The notes under the pieces were generated by a model. That model was not told where the DNA came from, did no database searches, and saw only the letters and a list, made by a program, of their open reading frames with translations. This document shows positions 1-14,144 of a stretch of DNA of 64,000 nt, one piece after another. The DNA lies in NCBI GenBank assembly GCA_024305405.1, contig JAKNDB010000087.1:6016501-6080500 (forward strand), in the 5' to 3' direction. Source of the DNA: Dirofilaria immitis (taxonomy: Eukaryota > Nematoda > Chromadorea > Rhabditida > Onchocercidae). Position 1 is the stretch's first letter, and the number at the start of each line of letters is the position of its first letter. The position numbers and the translations under genes were made by a program.

Positions 1-3000
1 GAACATTAGCAAACTATATAATATGGCGTTATACATCGATGTGGAATTTTCAATTAGATGAACGCTATGATGACATTCACCAGGTAATTTTACAAAGAGA
101 AGTTTATAACAGGAGAAAAAAATTTAATGAATTCGAAAGTAGAATTTATTACAATATATTTGAAGTTTTGAAGATTTTAATATTCACTATCTGGTTACAA
201 ATTAAATAGGATTATAATTTAATGGATCATAAATACTTGATTACTAGAAAGGGTTAATCTTTCGAACTATATTGTCATGCAAATTAACATGTGTGCACTT
301 TGCATTACAACAGCTTTTGTTTATTTTGATTTGATTAGAGTTTCGCATCATTATCCACTTATAAGATATTTACGATTTGGAATGCAATGAAATCAAAAAT
401 TTTTCCAGGAGTTTCTTCGTACTATCATCGGAAAAGAAGTGAAGTCACCACGATGGAAGATTTGTAGTCAAGCAGCTGAAGAACAAATGGTTTATGCTTC
501 GGGAGCATTATATATTAAATCATTTTTTAATGAAGTATGATAACATCATTTCTTTTGAAATTTGCATTTTGCTACAATTTCCTGCCTGCTAGTTCTTATT
601 ACTAGTTTTATAGACATTATATACATGAAAAACATACATATATTTTTTAGGCCGATAAACAAGTGGCACTGGAAATGATAAGTCATTTGAAGAATGCCTT
701 CAAAGAAATGCTAGAAGAATATGATTGGCTGTGTGAAAGTACTCGGCAGAAAGCATTAAAAAGATGAAGGAAATGTTAACTTTAATTGGTTATCCAGAGT
801 TCATTCGAAATATCAAAGATCTCGATGAATATTACAAATTAGTATGTAATCGCATTTTTTTTTTTATCATAAACACTACTTTTTATGTGACAAATTTTCT
901 GCATAATTTTCACGGCTATAAATATCTACTGTTCGAAAGTTTCAGTAATTATTTCTGTAATGCGATTGATAAATTTTGTATTATAGTTGCATATTTATTC
1001 CAATGACACTTTCGTCCAAATTATAACAAAGATATCACGTTGGTCGATGGAACGTTCATATCGAAAATTAGTGGAACCTGTTAAGAGAAGAGAATTTGAT
1101 GCTTCAGCATCAGTCGTGAATGCTTTTTATTCGCCACTAAAAATGCTATTGGTTAGGCCATGCTGTTTGTTTCATTTCAGACTTCTTAAACCCAATCTTT
1201 AAAAATGAAGATACACTTTTATAAAAAATGTTTCTGAAGTCATTACGTTCTTTAGAATGTATGAATTTATCAAAAATAAATCTATTTTTCAAACCGGCTT
1301 TCGGTTCCTAACATTAACTTCAAATTTTTATCGAGTTGATGTTACAAATCAAAATCGACCTTTTAGATAGGAACAAAGATGCATAAATTGAAATCTTGAT
1401 TTTTCGTCTACAATTTCTGCTTAATTTCAGTATTTCCAGCAGCTATTCTTCAAGCACCATTTTTGATCGAACTTTCCCGAAGTAAGATTTTCTTTTACCT
1501 ACTTTATAATACATGATGTATTCCGCATATTTCGAAATTTTTGTTCTAATTTTTCAACTTATATAATATACAAAGAAAAAAATTCAATATTTAATTATTT
1601 GATGGCTTTTTGTTTTTTGAGATTTTGCGACAATGAATGATTATCTTTTCCCACATCGATATTATAACTTTGTGTCTTAGGGCGATAAACTTTGGTAGCA
1701 TTGGATCGCTTATTGGGCATGAAATGATTCATGGATTCGATGATCGAGGTAAGCATAACAAATGTATATTCGCTAAACAATGAATGAAAATTTATCAAAA
1801 TAAGATAAAGTTGTTTACCATTTGCGTAGCAACAATCTATACATCATTGATGTCATGTAAACCATTTTCAGAAGCTGCAATGCAGAAGATTTGCTTTAAA
1901 TTCGAAATGACAAAGTAATTTTAATTGTTAAATATATTTATTAGAAAAAGAAAAATTTATCTTTCCACTATTACTAATTGTGCATAATATGTGATAAAAG
2001 TGATATGAATTTTTTGCAGGAAGCCAATTTGACTATCAGGGTAACCTGCGTGATTGGTGGGGTACTGCAACAAAGGTAAATTTCAAGGAAAGAAAGAATT
2101 GTTTCATGGAAAAATACAGTAATTACGTTGTTCCCGGGACTAAGTTGCATATCAGCGGTATACGTACATTGGGTGAGAATATTGCAGATAATGGTGGTAT
2201 TAAAACAGCCTTCCGGGTAAGTCTGTGACTTCAAGTTCTATCGGAACCATAGATTTTCCTGTTTTATATTTTGTAAATTTTCGACACTTTGAAACGTATA
2301 AGTGAATGCTTGGTAAAAACAAGTTCTAAGAATAGCCGATAAGTCTGTACCCATACAATTGCAACGGATTCTGATTACTCGCAATACTCCAAGCTTGCAT
2401 TTCTCTTATTTTTGATTAAAAATTATTCGTTGGAGTGAAACTGATGTGTTGTGACTTCATATCAATATATATTTGTTTAAGGCATACAGAAATTATATCA
2501 AACAAATTGGTCATGAAGAGAAACGTTTGCCAGGGCTCGAACATCTCGATATGAATCAAATATTCTTTATAAGTAGTGCACAGGTTGCTCCTATACTCCA
2601 TTTTATTTAATCAATTCATAGTCTATCGGTCGATAAAATTTATGTTTAACATTGAAATGTTTTGAGCCAGGAGATTTTTGAACTCAAAACTTTTGTCAGT
2701 TGTAGAATTATCATAAATTCAAAATTAATTTGAAATTAGATAGCTCATTTTCTGAGCGAGAAGTTTACTAAATTCTTTGATTCCATTTTTGCTTCCTGAT
2801 TTTTAATGTTAATTCCAATTTCATAAGAAATATTACAGATGTGGTGTGGACATTCACGGCCAGGTGCTTTAATCAGACAAGTACTAATCGATCAACATGC
2901 ACCGCTTCGATTCCGCGTTAATGGCGTCGTCGTTAATCAACCCGGTTTTATAGAAGCCTTTAAATGTCCATCAAATTCAGCGATGAATCCGAAAGCGAAA

Positions 3001-3015
3001 TGTTCACTATGGTAA
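1..3015 (+). CDS. Neprilysin-like M13 zinc metallopeptidase, 5' end outside window
   Basis: Membrane or secreted endopeptidase of the M13 (neprilysin/ECE) family, which trims small peptides outside the cell. Nine exons are visible: about 3-83, 409-534, 651-841, 987-1151, 1431-1481, 1681-1748, 2020-2216, 2482-2583 and 2839-3015. Family landmarks in order are NYIIWRY near the left edge, VNAFYSPL (exon 4), the zinc site GHEMIHGFDDRG (exons 6-7, HExxH), GENIADNGG carrying the third zinc ligand (exon 7), and the closing CSLW, matching the CxxW end of the family. The N-terminal anchor and early exons lie left of the window. One base is missing in A or T runs at about 758-762, 1139-1143 and 460-464 of the 1.4 kb block (1460-1464); each restores conserved sequence if added. 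The acceptor of exon 8 is AAG. Family assignment is firm; the exact paralog is not. Confidence 0.93.
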
Positions 3016-5786
3016 CTGATGTTTGGATTTCGTATATATTTAGACATATAGAAATTTCATGCAATTTGGGAATCCGCTCTTACTAGTTGCTGTTTCACTC
3101 ATATCAGAGTTTTTAATGAATAGGATTGAAATGAAACATGTATTTCTTCACTTTGAATCGACGTTTCAATTAATAATTGTCGTGGAGATAATAGCTGATG
3201 AGTTAATCATCAACTTAGCAAATATTAACTGAAATTATTATTTAAATCTTTTATATTATAAGTCTAATCATTTACCTTTGCATATATCAAATTCATCGAT
3301 TAATTCAGTCCCAGATTTTTTTCCATTTAAACAGAAATTGTATAAAAATTATATGAAAATGCTCTGAGATATATATCTGAAGTACTTTCTAAGTATTTGC
3401 ATATTCTAATTGCATTCTTATTTGCAAAAGTTCCGTGCGTCTTATCCATCTTTTCAAATTTAAACATATTATAAAACTTTTTCAATCATTGCTTATGGGC
3501 AATTAATCTTCATTTTCTGTTGCTCTTATGTTTTTAAATTCTATCTAAATAGCATAATATAATGTTATTAAATGACGAATTTTAAAAATCAAATTAAATG
3601 TTGTAATTCCTTCAGATTTTTGTTAAGCTTATTGATTGTATGAAATTATTATTAAAACAGAAAAGTAAAAGTTATAAGGTCAACACAGATAAGATAATGC
3701 TTTGAGTCTATAATATCCTTGTTGAAATATTGCAATAGTAATATCAACAGCTGTATTATTTCAAATACACTGAATATATGAAAAAAATTGAAAAATATTT
3801 CTGTCTTGTAGATATGTAGATATTTTAAAAGCTAATAATCAATAATGTTAATATCAAGTAGTAATCCACAATATCAATGAATGATCTAATTTTTTTTTTA
3901 TGAATTCCTGTTATTCGCCACTTTTTCTTGAATTCCTTTTATCTCTATTGTTGTAATTGTTATTATTCATTAACGTATGCATTGTTAATTATTTGCAATC
4001 CTGGAATTGTTAATATATGTGGGATAAAATGAATAATTTTTCATATAGGGCATAACGAATCATCCATTTGGATATAAAATAAATTTCTTATTGTAATATT
4101 TTTTTGTAAATATTATATTTTTAGAATAGAACTAAATGGTTCTGGAAGTTTATTGATTAATGAAATAACTTGATTAGTTCGTGATACACTTAAGGACAAT
4201 TACAAAGAGTTTTCATGTGTTTGATTTTAAGATTTTAGGATTATTCTTTTAGCGATTTAAGCTGACCGGAATCTTAACTGCAGTAAGTCAGGCGAATTTT
4301 TATTTCGATATTAAATTCATATGTGTATTAAAATAATTGTTCTTGAGTTTTAAAATAATTTCCATATCAAATCAATCATTTATTTGGTTATTTTCTTGTT
4401 TTTGACATATGGCTTGTTTTACTGCTCAATATTTGTTCTCTAATAATAAAATATAAACAAAAATGTCTTCTAACAAATTTTTCTCTAAATATGTTTGTTC
4501 TCAATCTTCTCTAGCAATTAATGAACGAATAATAAAATCATTTTTTTTTAATTATATAATATGGGAAAATACAAACAGGTTGAGAGTTTTTGAAAACATC
4601 ATGAGCATATTTTATGATATATGAATTTTGAATCAATGCAGATGGTTAATATGTTATTTTTCTTTCATTAAAATTTGATCTATTAATGTGTGACATATGA
4701 TATTTGTACTCCCAAATCAATCTTCTAAAATCACTAAGAGAATTGCATAGATAAGCTGGAAACACTGAATTTTGAAATAGAAAATGAATGATTTTTTTGC
4801 TTCATGTTATTTATAATTTTTATTTGAAAGTATTTATGGTATAAGATTGAAAAAATAAACGCTAGTGAATTTCAAAGAACAACTTGCATTATGCTTTTAG
4901 ATATATAGCAATATTATGTCAAGCATTCCATTCATCGATTACAACCTATTTGAAATGATTTAAAAAATGGTTAAATCTATTAAATCGGACATAATTAGGA
5001 AAAAAAAGTATTGTTGTAGAAGTTATCCATCATTCTCAGTTCGAAATAGAACAATCATTTCTCGTATACATGAACCAGATGCACGAAAACTGGAGTTAAC
5101 TATGTTCCCATTACAAATAGACAATGCATTTTATTCTTGTCGCGGTTGTCATTTTATATTATTTCATTATTCTGTCGCTGTATCAGTACACTTTAAACGA
5201 ACGTATTCTTGTGGATCATGGCAATCTCAAACAAATATTTGGATATGTACAATGGAATGTAAACATGTATTTAAGAATAAATTGTCTCTTTGACAGTAGT
5301 AAGCATTAATTCTTTCCATATTTTTTTCCAACTTTATTTCTGTTGTTCATTGCGAATTTGTCACAGTCCTAAAAGAATGGCTATTGCTAGTTAGTAATGA
5401 AAATAATAAACACAAGAAATGATAATTCACAATATTAAAATAATAAATACGTTTAACAATATAAATTAATATAGTAAAATCAGGAAAATCTTGACCAACA
5501 AACTCGAGAATAGAACTTGTAGAAACAGTCTGTAATATAATTTTTGCGATTGATATATCGTTACTGTTCGAAAGCTTCAAAAATTCTAAACAGTAAAAGA
5601 ATTCAACCCCATTAGAAGTCATCAGTAATAAATTTTTGTAATTTATAAACAGGGTTTGTGTTGATGATAGCATATGAGGAAATAAGGATGATGATTATAA
5701 GATGACACAGAAACGGCGGTGAAGCGATTATTAATGATTAAAAAATATTGACTTCGATAAAATTTATTATACTTTTTGCAGCAAAT
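3016..5786. other. Intergenic AT-rich stretch, no firm gene
   Basis: Very AT-rich sequence between the peptidase stop and the acyltransferase start. The only stretch with coding character is the cysteine-containing frame at 4967-5293, listed separately. No repeats, RNA genes or conserved motifs were recognised in the rest. Confidence 0.6.
4967..5293 (+). CDS. Possible small cysteine-containing protein, unrecognised
   Basis: Open frame of 108 codons with visibly less AT bias than its surroundings. It contains nine cysteines (a CC pair near the start, CRGC in the middle, further Cys near the end) and a basic N-terminus. There is no clear signal peptide and no splice signals that force an exon. 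I do not recognise a family. It could be an isolated exon, a decayed gene or chance. It lies 0.5 kb upstream of the acyltransferase gene on the same strand. Confidence 0.25.
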   Translation: MVKSIKSDIIRKKKYCCRSYPSFSVRNRTIISRIHEPDARKLELTMFPLQIDNAFYSCRGCHFILFHYSVAVSVHFKRTYSCGSWQSQTNIWICTMECKHVFKNKLSL

Positions 5787-5789
5787 ATG
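5776..5789 (+). other. Trans-splice-like acceptor before the acyltransferase start
   Basis: CTTTTTGCAG followed after five bases by ATG at 5787. In nematodes a strong 3' splice acceptor immediately before the first ATG, with no upstream coding exon, is the usual mark of spliced-leader addition. This supports 5787 as the start. Confidence 0.5.
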
Positions 5790-8700
5790 CAGCTTTCAGT
5801 TCAAATCAGTGCCGTGATTCTTATAATCGAACTAGTTATAATTTTTGGCCAAGCTGATGATATTTTGGTCAAACGAGATATCGAGAAGAAAATGCTCTCT
5901 TCACTGTCACCTCACTGTTCTAGACATTTAGTGAAAGTAGTAAGAATGAACTCTACATCCTAATTGCATAATATCATATCAGTGTGATCTTTGATAGTAT
6001 TTCAGTATTTGAATTATTCTGAAGTTTCAAGTATTATAAAATATTTCAATGGCTTAGGAACATTTAATTATATCTTTCATATCTCTGCTTTGCAATAATT
6101 TTCTAAACGACTTTGAAATGAATAGATTGAATAGACAAAAACTGTCAATTATTGAACCGTATTTTTGCGCTACGGTATCGCGGTATTCAATTAGGCAATA
6201 AAAATTCGAATGAATTTTTTTCTTAAAATTAAGATTTAATCATCTTTATAACCCTTTATTAATAATATAAATTCTTCAATCATATTTTCGTCTGCAACGT
6301 CTTTATAAATTTGTGGAATGGTATATTTTAATTAATCATTCGTTGAAAAAGTTTATTTCCAGATCAGTGCTTACCAGAATTCCAGCTTGGCTGCATTGAC
6401 TGACGCTACATTTGGACATGGCAGATCTAATGAATTTATTACCGATAGCAGATTCGTTAGTATTAATCTTTAATGCTTCAGCAATATAATATATTCTGCA
6501 AAATACGATTATACTTCAACATATTTTCATATTATTAATATAAGATAAACACTTACGAAAATTAATTTCTTTTCTTAAATTTAATGCATAGCTTATAATA
6601 ATCCATCATCATCAAATAAATATTTTTTGTATCATCTTGAAGAGATTGTTTATTGTAGCAATATCGTATGATGCTTTGCTTCGAATTAGCTGGAGAAGAA
6701 TATTTTTCACCTTCCGAAACTCCAACAACATTCTGTTACCGCTATAATCCAAAACAATATAACTCCATTGTACATACGATTTGTTTTCCAAAGTTATGCT
6801 TAGAAGAACAACCTAAGGTATCATCGATTAGCTTTTGAATAAATCAAATTCTATAATCTGGATTAGAAAAGTTTTCTGAATTTATTAAGAAATAGTATTA
6901 TATCACATGGTATTTTCAAATACAAGCGACAAGCGACAAGCGAATTATCGCAACTTAAAGTTGAAATAAGAAAATAATTAAATAACAAAAACAAAAGCTT
7001 CCTTTACCAATTTTTAATCTTTTTGATTTTTTCTGCGTTAAAAGAAAATTTTGTCATTTTAATTTCACTAATATATTTGAAGTTTTGGAATATTTACGAG
7101 AAGATGCTGAAAATTCATCTACCGGAAAATGATAGCTCAGTTTTAACATGTATTGATTCTCGTCGCGAAAAGCAATGGTGGCGAGATTCACGGCCAATCT
7201 TTCTTATGTTCATTATTGTATTGCTATGGACAATTGTCTTCTCTTCAACTATTTATCAAATTAAATATGAATCTGAAACAAAGTATGCTTTTTACTTACC
7301 AATTCCATAATATTTCTATAAAACAGCAAGAATTGAAAATTATTATCTTTGAAAGTTATTAATTTCTTATTTCTGATGCAATTGAATTGTAACGGAAGTG
7401 GTTTTCAGAATACACCAAAATCAACCAATTTTTAATTTTCGGTTTCAGAACTACATTAGAACAAATCTTCCTTGCCTTTTCGGCCAAGCGAAATATCCAT
7501 ATGATATTCAAAACGCCGAAAAATCGTTCAAAAATTATCACTTGTATGTTTGGCATACGAGTCTTAACCATGATTTGGATTGTCATTGGTCATATGTTTG
7601 CCTTTGTTGCTGTTCGTTATTTTAAAGAAATATTGAAGTCTTATTTAGAAGATCTTATCTGAATTTTTTATTCTTTTATCAGTTAGAAGCTGATATCAGT
7701 CATTGAAATTTTTTTATCCCTTTGACATTTCATACTTTTATATCTTTCGTACGTCAAACAACTTATAGTTTGGCATATTTTAGCCATACATTGAAAATGT
7801 TGACGAATATTATCATGATATCGCTGATAATTTTGCCAATCAATGGCTTGGAAACTTTCTTCTTTCCGTCGATGTGTTTTTGGTGCTTGGAGGGACAGTG
7901 AATGCGTATGGATTTTTCCAGAAATACAAAAATTGGATAAGTATTATCAAATTCTAAATTAGAAAAAATATTAGAAATAAACGGAACATTAAATGTATTA
8001 TCCGCATTCAATATTATAAACGAAATCAGATGAATCGATTGTTTCAAATTAGTTTGAATTTAGAAACGAAGCCAACATGGACGTCTTCAAAGTTTTGGTT
8101 GAATTTCTATGTGCATCGAATTATTCGCTTATGGCCAGCATATTGTTGTACTCTAATCATAGCATACCTCTTCAATAGTTTATTTTATCGAGATTTATGG
8201 CCTGAAATTGACCATAATCTACAATGCTCCCAATACTGGTGGCAAAATTTGTTACTCATGGCTAGTTTATTTGAACATCGTTGCATGAGATGGGCATGGT
8301 AGGTATATCTATTTGTTTCGATCAAATCGTCTTTAATATGAAATCATTGATCAATTGACTTATTTCAAACGTTTTTCTAAATTTTGCTATTTTATCAGAA
8401 TATCTCTAAATTCATTCTTGAAATATTTTTCAGATTTAGATTTCAGTGTTGCATGTCTCGTACTGTTTGTTAGCGAATATAATACTATTAGCTGTATGCG
8501 ATATGAACTTATAAATTAATTCTAGGTATATAAGCACTGAATTTATTTTTTACCTCTTTTCCCCTATATTTCTACTAACGCTTGGTCAAAATGAGAATGG
8601 AGGTTATTTGTTATCTATGCTTTGTATAGTCTTATCAAATGCAGGCCGAGTTTACGTAATGTTTGTTTATAATATGCCACCTACACAACTTGGCTGGAAT

Positions 8701-9900
8701 ATACCGCCTATTTATAATTCGAATTTTATGGAGGTTTGTGCATTGCCGCTCGTGATTTTTCTAATATAAGATTTTTATCACTTGGCTTTTTGAAAAGTTA
8801 AGAGTTAATTAAAAGAGAAGAAATATCTGGCTTCGTCTCATTTCGTAGTCCAAAAGAGAGTTCACTTTTTCTATTGTCTAAACAGCATTTTCCTTTTCTG
8901 TTGTCTAAATATATGCTTTAGAAAATGTGATATGATAACAATTGATTTCCATCAACAGTTATATAACTACAAATAGTACAGTGGTATTGAAACTCTTAAT
9001 CTCTTGTCATTTAAAGCAGTTTGCGATGATGTATATCAAACCTCAGTACCGTGCAGCGCCATATATTATTGGTTTACTGCTCGGTTATCATTTAGCTAAA
9101 ATTCAAGCTAAAGAACTTTGTACTAAACGACATTCGTCAATTTTTGTTGTCTGCGGCTGGATTTCGGCGATTTTTTTGCTTTTATTAGTATGTACGGTCT
9201 CTATCCGATTTTAATCGTAAGTTTTTGAATATTTCTTTGTATCTAAAAACAATTGAGTCACGAGAATAAAGCAGAAGTTTATGCAAGAATAGAAAATGAT
9301 ATTATTTTTGTGAATTTGATTTAACATTTGCAGAATTTGAACTGCGAGTTTTATTATCTGATTTATGGAGCATTTCATCGTACAGCGTTCGCTGTTGCTG
9401 TAGCTTGGCTAATTTATGCTTGTCATAATGGATATGGTAGCTTCATTAATACATTCCTGAGTTTTAAATTATTTTTGCCACTCTCTGTATTATGCTATAC
9501 GGTAAGATGATTTTGCTTTATTTAAAAGTATTTCTAATATGTGCAACTTTTTTATGTATGAGTGAATCAAAATCTTGTAAAGAATCAATTGCACATTTAT
9601 GATATAAGTGATTAAAATGAACTAAGACTAGCTAAATAATTATCCTGTTTAGGTGGATATGCATCATTTCAGGTCTATCTCATTCATTTACCTGTGATAT
9701 TTGGATCTTATTTGCGCATGAGTTTTCCTTATCACTACGTAACCAAATCTGAATTACTGCTTATTGCTTTATTTAACCTACTTATTGCATATTTCTTTGC
9801 TATCCAGGTTTCATTGCTTTCCGAATTTCCGTTACTGAACATAGAACAATGTATGCGAAACAATTATAGAGAAAAGTCGCAAATAATGGAAGAGCAATAA
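5787..9900 (+). CDS. NRF-type acyltransferase-3 multipass membrane protein
   Basis: Multipass membrane protein of the nematode NRF-6/NDG-4-like family: a secreted N-terminal NRF region followed by an acyltransferase-3 domain. Relatives act in lipid or drug transport and cuticle or yolk phenotypes in Caenorhabditis. Exons: 5787-5936 (signal peptide), 6363-6455, 6659-6817 (cysteine-rich), about 7090-7282 (first TM), 7449 to about 7638, 7784-7940, 8064-8298, 8526-8733, about 9017-9216, 9334-9501 and 9673-9900. Hallmarks: CMFGIRVLTMIWIVIGH (exon 5), SVDVFLVLGGT (exon 6), HRIIRLWPAY (exon 7), ACHNGYG (exon 10) and YLIHLPV (exon 11). One base is missing near 9186-9190, before YGLYPI. The donor after exon 5 reads AAGTC where AAG|GTC is expected. 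The NRF part is poorly conserved, so exon 2 is the least certain. The cytoplasmic tail ends at 9900. Confidence 0.9.
6922..6942 (+). repeat. Three tandem copies of a 7-mer in an intron
   Basis: ACAAGCG is repeated three times head to tail inside the intron after exon 3 of the acyltransferase gene. It is a short low-copy tandem repeat with no obvious role. Confidence 0.85.
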
Positions 9901-12439
9901 AAGGGTAATATAACATGTTCAATTTATTGTTAAATGATTGAAAACACTCAGAACTATGTTCAAGTACAAATTTATAAGTTTGGAAAAATCCAGTATTTTA
10001 AGCAGTCAACCAATAGAATTGTTAGTAATTTCTGCCCGACTTCACTTTATTTCCTTTAATGCTCGTTATTCCATCGTTATTAACTGAAACTTAAGTTTAA
10101 CGTAGATTTTCTTTTTTTTTGATGCTTTATGTATAAAAAAACTTCTACATTTCGAAAAAGTTCTGTACAAATCATTCAAATCACTATTTAAGTTTTCAAT
10201 TAGAATTAGACATTGATACCTTTATCTCTTGTAACCCTTATTTCGTTCTGACAAATATTAAAACGTTGAGCTTTAAAAATATTGAATATGTAATTTTTCA
10301 AATAAAAATTTTCACGAGATAATTTGATCTTCGAAGAGCTGTAAAATTATGTAATTGCGGATATGTTGACGATATATATGGAAATTCTGTAATGAAGAAA
10401 TTTGAAGCAATTAAATAGTTCTGGAATACCTAATAAGAAAGAACGAAAGAGGATAATTTTAGAGATAATTATTGACATTGCTTGCAACTGATCATTTTAA
10501 AATACTTCTTTTCCAGTAATCGTTGGCACAATAAAAAAATCTGCGATAGAAACTTTTGGTCATTAAATCGTTTATTCTTTCAAGCACTCACTATTGCAAG
10601 TGATGCCTTTTACTTTATCTTGTAAAATATCAAAGACGTCTTTCAAGGAAAAAAAATACTTTAAAATCATTTGCAGAATAATCTGCTATGCTTTGTTTCG
10701 AAAAATCACCATGAAAAGCGAACCATTCCAATGCATTTTCAATTCTTTTTTTTTATCAACTAAATCATATAAAAATATTTATGAGTACATCTTATGGATA
10801 AAATATTATATAAAAATTTCTAGAAAAACCATACGATACCAACGATAATATTACTTCCTACTCCCTAATTTGATCAATTCTGATAATCCCATCCTAAAAT
10901 CTGCAAATTGAATGAAATTAGCAACAGTTACGAATTCTTCACGTATAAGTTTTGATGGCCTTCGATAATTTTCCACTCTTACTGTGAAATAGAAAATCCC
11001 AGAATCTTCTAACCTTTTCTTATTTCGGTGAGTTGAAATTTTCAATAAAAGAGTTTAGTGTGAAGGGGAGGGGAGTAAGCTAAGATTTTCGAGATATTTC
11101 TAAAATCTTCTGCAAGTAATATGTTTCGAAAAACTTCGAATGTGTAGAATTATCAGCAACAGTGATCAATGGAAGTCAGACAAATTATCATATAATGATT
11201 TGAAGAAGACTAAAATCATTCCTCAATTATTGACTGAAATTTCACGAAAAAAAAGAGAAACTGCAATTGAAAGAAAGAAATAGGCTTTTTATTTCTATTT
11301 TGTTATCAGCTACCAAGATTTTTGTCAAACTTCTACATGAGGTTTTTTTCTTTTAACTTTTCTCGACTGATGTATTTACTGGGCTGCAGAACATAATATG
11401 TAAATAGTGCTTCTATCCGACATCTCTGTATTCGAAATTTTGGAGAGCAAGCAAAAGAAAGAGAAAAGCGATTGAAAAGTCTTACCCATTCATTATTTTG
11501 GAAGCTTTCGGTTCAATTATCATATCTGATTTGTTTTACAATGATGTCAAGTTTCAATAAACAGTTGATCAGTCAGCAACTTCTATTATGACAGAACATT
11601 TATTTAAAATATCCAGGACTTGAAATCTATGATTTTATATTTGTGAAGCTGAGGAATTCGATTCATAAGTTTTTTCGAGAAATAAGTAGTTTTTAATTCA
11701 TGAATCTTTCGAAAGTGATGACAATCTATAATTGTATTGATAATCTATGATTTCTTAGTCATATGTTCGCGTAAATGTTTGTTAAAAATATGTTTTTAAT
11801 ACATGGGCTTCTTAATAAAATTAGATAATTTTTCATCATTGTATTTATAAATGTAAAATACATATTTTCTCGAAGAAGAGAGAGAGACTTATCTCTTTTT
11901 TGTTAATTGGCTTGCAATTTTTAATCGATAATGAAAATTTAACTTTGACATTGAATATGTTTGCAAAGTCATCCATTCAAAAACTTTATAATTGATTTCT
12001 TTCATGCGAAATACACATTTTCTAGAAGGAATTATCCGAGAATGAAACACGACTTACAACCTATTTTTGTCTAACTTATTTGTAGATGAAAAGAACTGCA
12101 GAAAAGCAAAGAATGCTGATAATTATGGAAATTTGCCAAGTTCAATTCATTAATGATATTGTTTTCTTAACGCGAGTATAATCACTAAAGTGATATGCAT
12201 ATAAATTCTAATTTATTACTTGTGTTCATTACGAAATTCAATTTCTTTTCTTACTTCTAATGGAATAGAATTGAAATAATTAAAGAATAGAATGTAGAAT
12301 TATTGCGCAATCTTTTATCTCTTTTCAACGAATGAAAATAACGAAAAGGCTTATAAAAGTAAATATTTTGGACGGTGTTTATTGTCTAAAAACTGTTGTC
12401 AAAATCTTTCGTGAATGTGGAACAAGAAGCATTATCAAC

Positions 12440-12497
12440 AAAAGTTTGCTTATCAACAATCCATATCGAAAAGTTTGCTTATCAGCAACCCATACCA
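12440..12497 (+). repeat. 29-bp tandem duplication
   Basis: AAAAGTTTGCTTATCA begins at 12440 and again at 12469, followed in both copies by A/GCAAC or A/GCAAT and CCATA. There are two imperfect head-to-tail copies of about 29 bp. It is probably a replication-slippage product. Confidence 0.8.
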
Positions 12498-13644
12498 GTA
12501 TGTTATCTTAATCTTAACATTTTGCAGCATTTTGCTTATGATAATAATTTAAGCCTTTTAAAATCACGAAAAAATCCATAATGCAAAGGATGAATAAAAT
12601 TCTTTATGATAATAAAATGATTTCATATTCATTTGATAATTGCAAAGATTTAATATCATACTGTTTACAACTAATGAGTAAAGAGTTGTAGGCCTGTTTT
12701 CCTTAATTCATTTTTGGTGACAGTTACGACGAAGTTTTTGGAAACATAAATGATGGAAATATTAAATTGTATTAAATATTGTTAAACTTTTTACAATGCT
12801 GATGATAATGATGACGGTGTGATGGGCATGATGCTTGTCCTGTCCATTTATTCTTATTCCTGTTTTCTTTTTCTATGATAAAAATTTTAAATGTTTAACT
12901 GAAAACCGAATTTTCTTTTTCAACCGATTTTTCCGTTGATATTCTATAATAACATTATACCAATAATATGTAATCTATAAAAAAAAGAATAAATCACGAA
13001 CAATTACTACATTTTTGTTGACAAAACGATCCTTTTCAACTCAACATTTCCACGAGCCCAGCCATTTATCCTTAGTCAAGAAAATTTAGGCTCAGAAATC
13101 TTTGTTTGAAGTTGTTTGAAGCTGAAGTTTTTTGAGCAGAAAAATCGGATAAATTATGCTGTTTGCTCAGAATAGAAATGCGATTTCCATAAAAGATTCA
13201 AGGGAAAAATTATCAAATATTTTTCACCTTTTTCGAATCATGCATTCCATCAAAATATTTCAAAAACTGTGAAAACGGATTACTCCATTTTCAGGAAATT
13301 CGATCAATAAATTAAGATTGTCACAGTTATCTGAGTGTATTCATCAATTTTTAGTGAATCTTACTTTAGAGTAATTTCTGAAATTATTTATATATGAAAC
13401 CAAATTATTTGTTCTCCTCATGTTAGTCATATTAATAATAATATTAACTTTTTATCAAAAAATTACGAAGGAATCAGATGTAAACAGCTGTATTTGGAAA
13501 AATAAACTATCGTTAAAAACTAATTCAGCTAACAGTGTGTTTTTATCTCTCAAATTATTTAAGAATTTACTAGCATAATTTCAGAAAGGTTTCTCTGGAA
13601 AACCAATTGACAGCTATCTCGTATTTGATCCTGTCACATTTGTT

Positions 13645-14039
13645 ATTAATTTACTTTCCCATATCAATTATAAAGTAATGTTGACCAGGCATCCTATCGT
13701 AATTTCAAAAATGTCGCTGATTTAAATTCAAATGAGCAGTGTTCTTCTCCGAATTGTAGTGTTCGCCACAAGAATTTAAATCAAATTATATATACCGGTT
13801 AATGTTTAACATAGAATAGATCAATCAGTAGATGACAATGAAAAGAGATTGATATAAAAAACTAATTTGAGATTATAAAGAAGCAAAAATAGGATATATA
13901 TATATATCCTATTTTATATATGTATATATAAATTAAAATACAAGAAGTTCGAAGCTGCGTTTTAAATGATTTGAAAAGTGAATTTTACGATAGGATGCCT
14001 GGTCAACATTACTTTATAATTGTTATGGGAAAGTAAATT

Positions 14040-14042
<3 letters not shown>
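13645..14042. repeat. 58-bp near-perfect inverted repeat
   Basis: The left arm 13645-13702 (containing TTGACCAGGCATCCTATCG) recurs as its reverse complement at 13985-14042 (CGATAGGATGCCTGGTCAA) with only about one mismatch over 58 bp. The arms are separated by about 280 bp. The right arm runs directly into a TA microsatellite. The layout resembles a hairpin-forming or MITE-like insertion, but no target-site duplication was established. Confidence 0.85.
13891..13910. repeat. 20-bp perfect palindrome
   Basis: AGGATATATATATATATCCT is its own reverse complement. It lies between the two arms of the larger inverted repeat, just before the first copy of the direct repeat. Confidence 0.85.
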
Positions 14043-14086
<44 letters not shown>

Positions 14087-14144
14087 AATTAAAATACAAG
14101 AAGTTCGAAGCTGCATTTTAAATGATTTGAAAAGTGAATTTTGG
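13919..14144 (+). repeat. Direct repeat pair of about 65 bp, 160 bp apart
   Basis: A block containing AAATACAAGAAGTTCGAAGC and then TTTAAATGATTTGAAAAGTG occurs at about 13921-13986 and again at about 14080-14144, nearly identical (CTGCG versus CTGCA). The right arm of the inverted repeat and the TA microsatellite sit between the copies. One copy probably arose by duplication of this segment. Confidence 0.85.
14043..14080 (+). repeat. TA dinucleotide microsatellite
   Basis: About 19 uninterrupted TA units follow the right arm of the inverted repeat. Its length is unreliable if the assembly has run-length errors. Confidence 0.9.

Noticed and set aside
5347..5673. 108-codon - strand frame
   Set aside because: AT-rich, low-complexity composition with no family signal.
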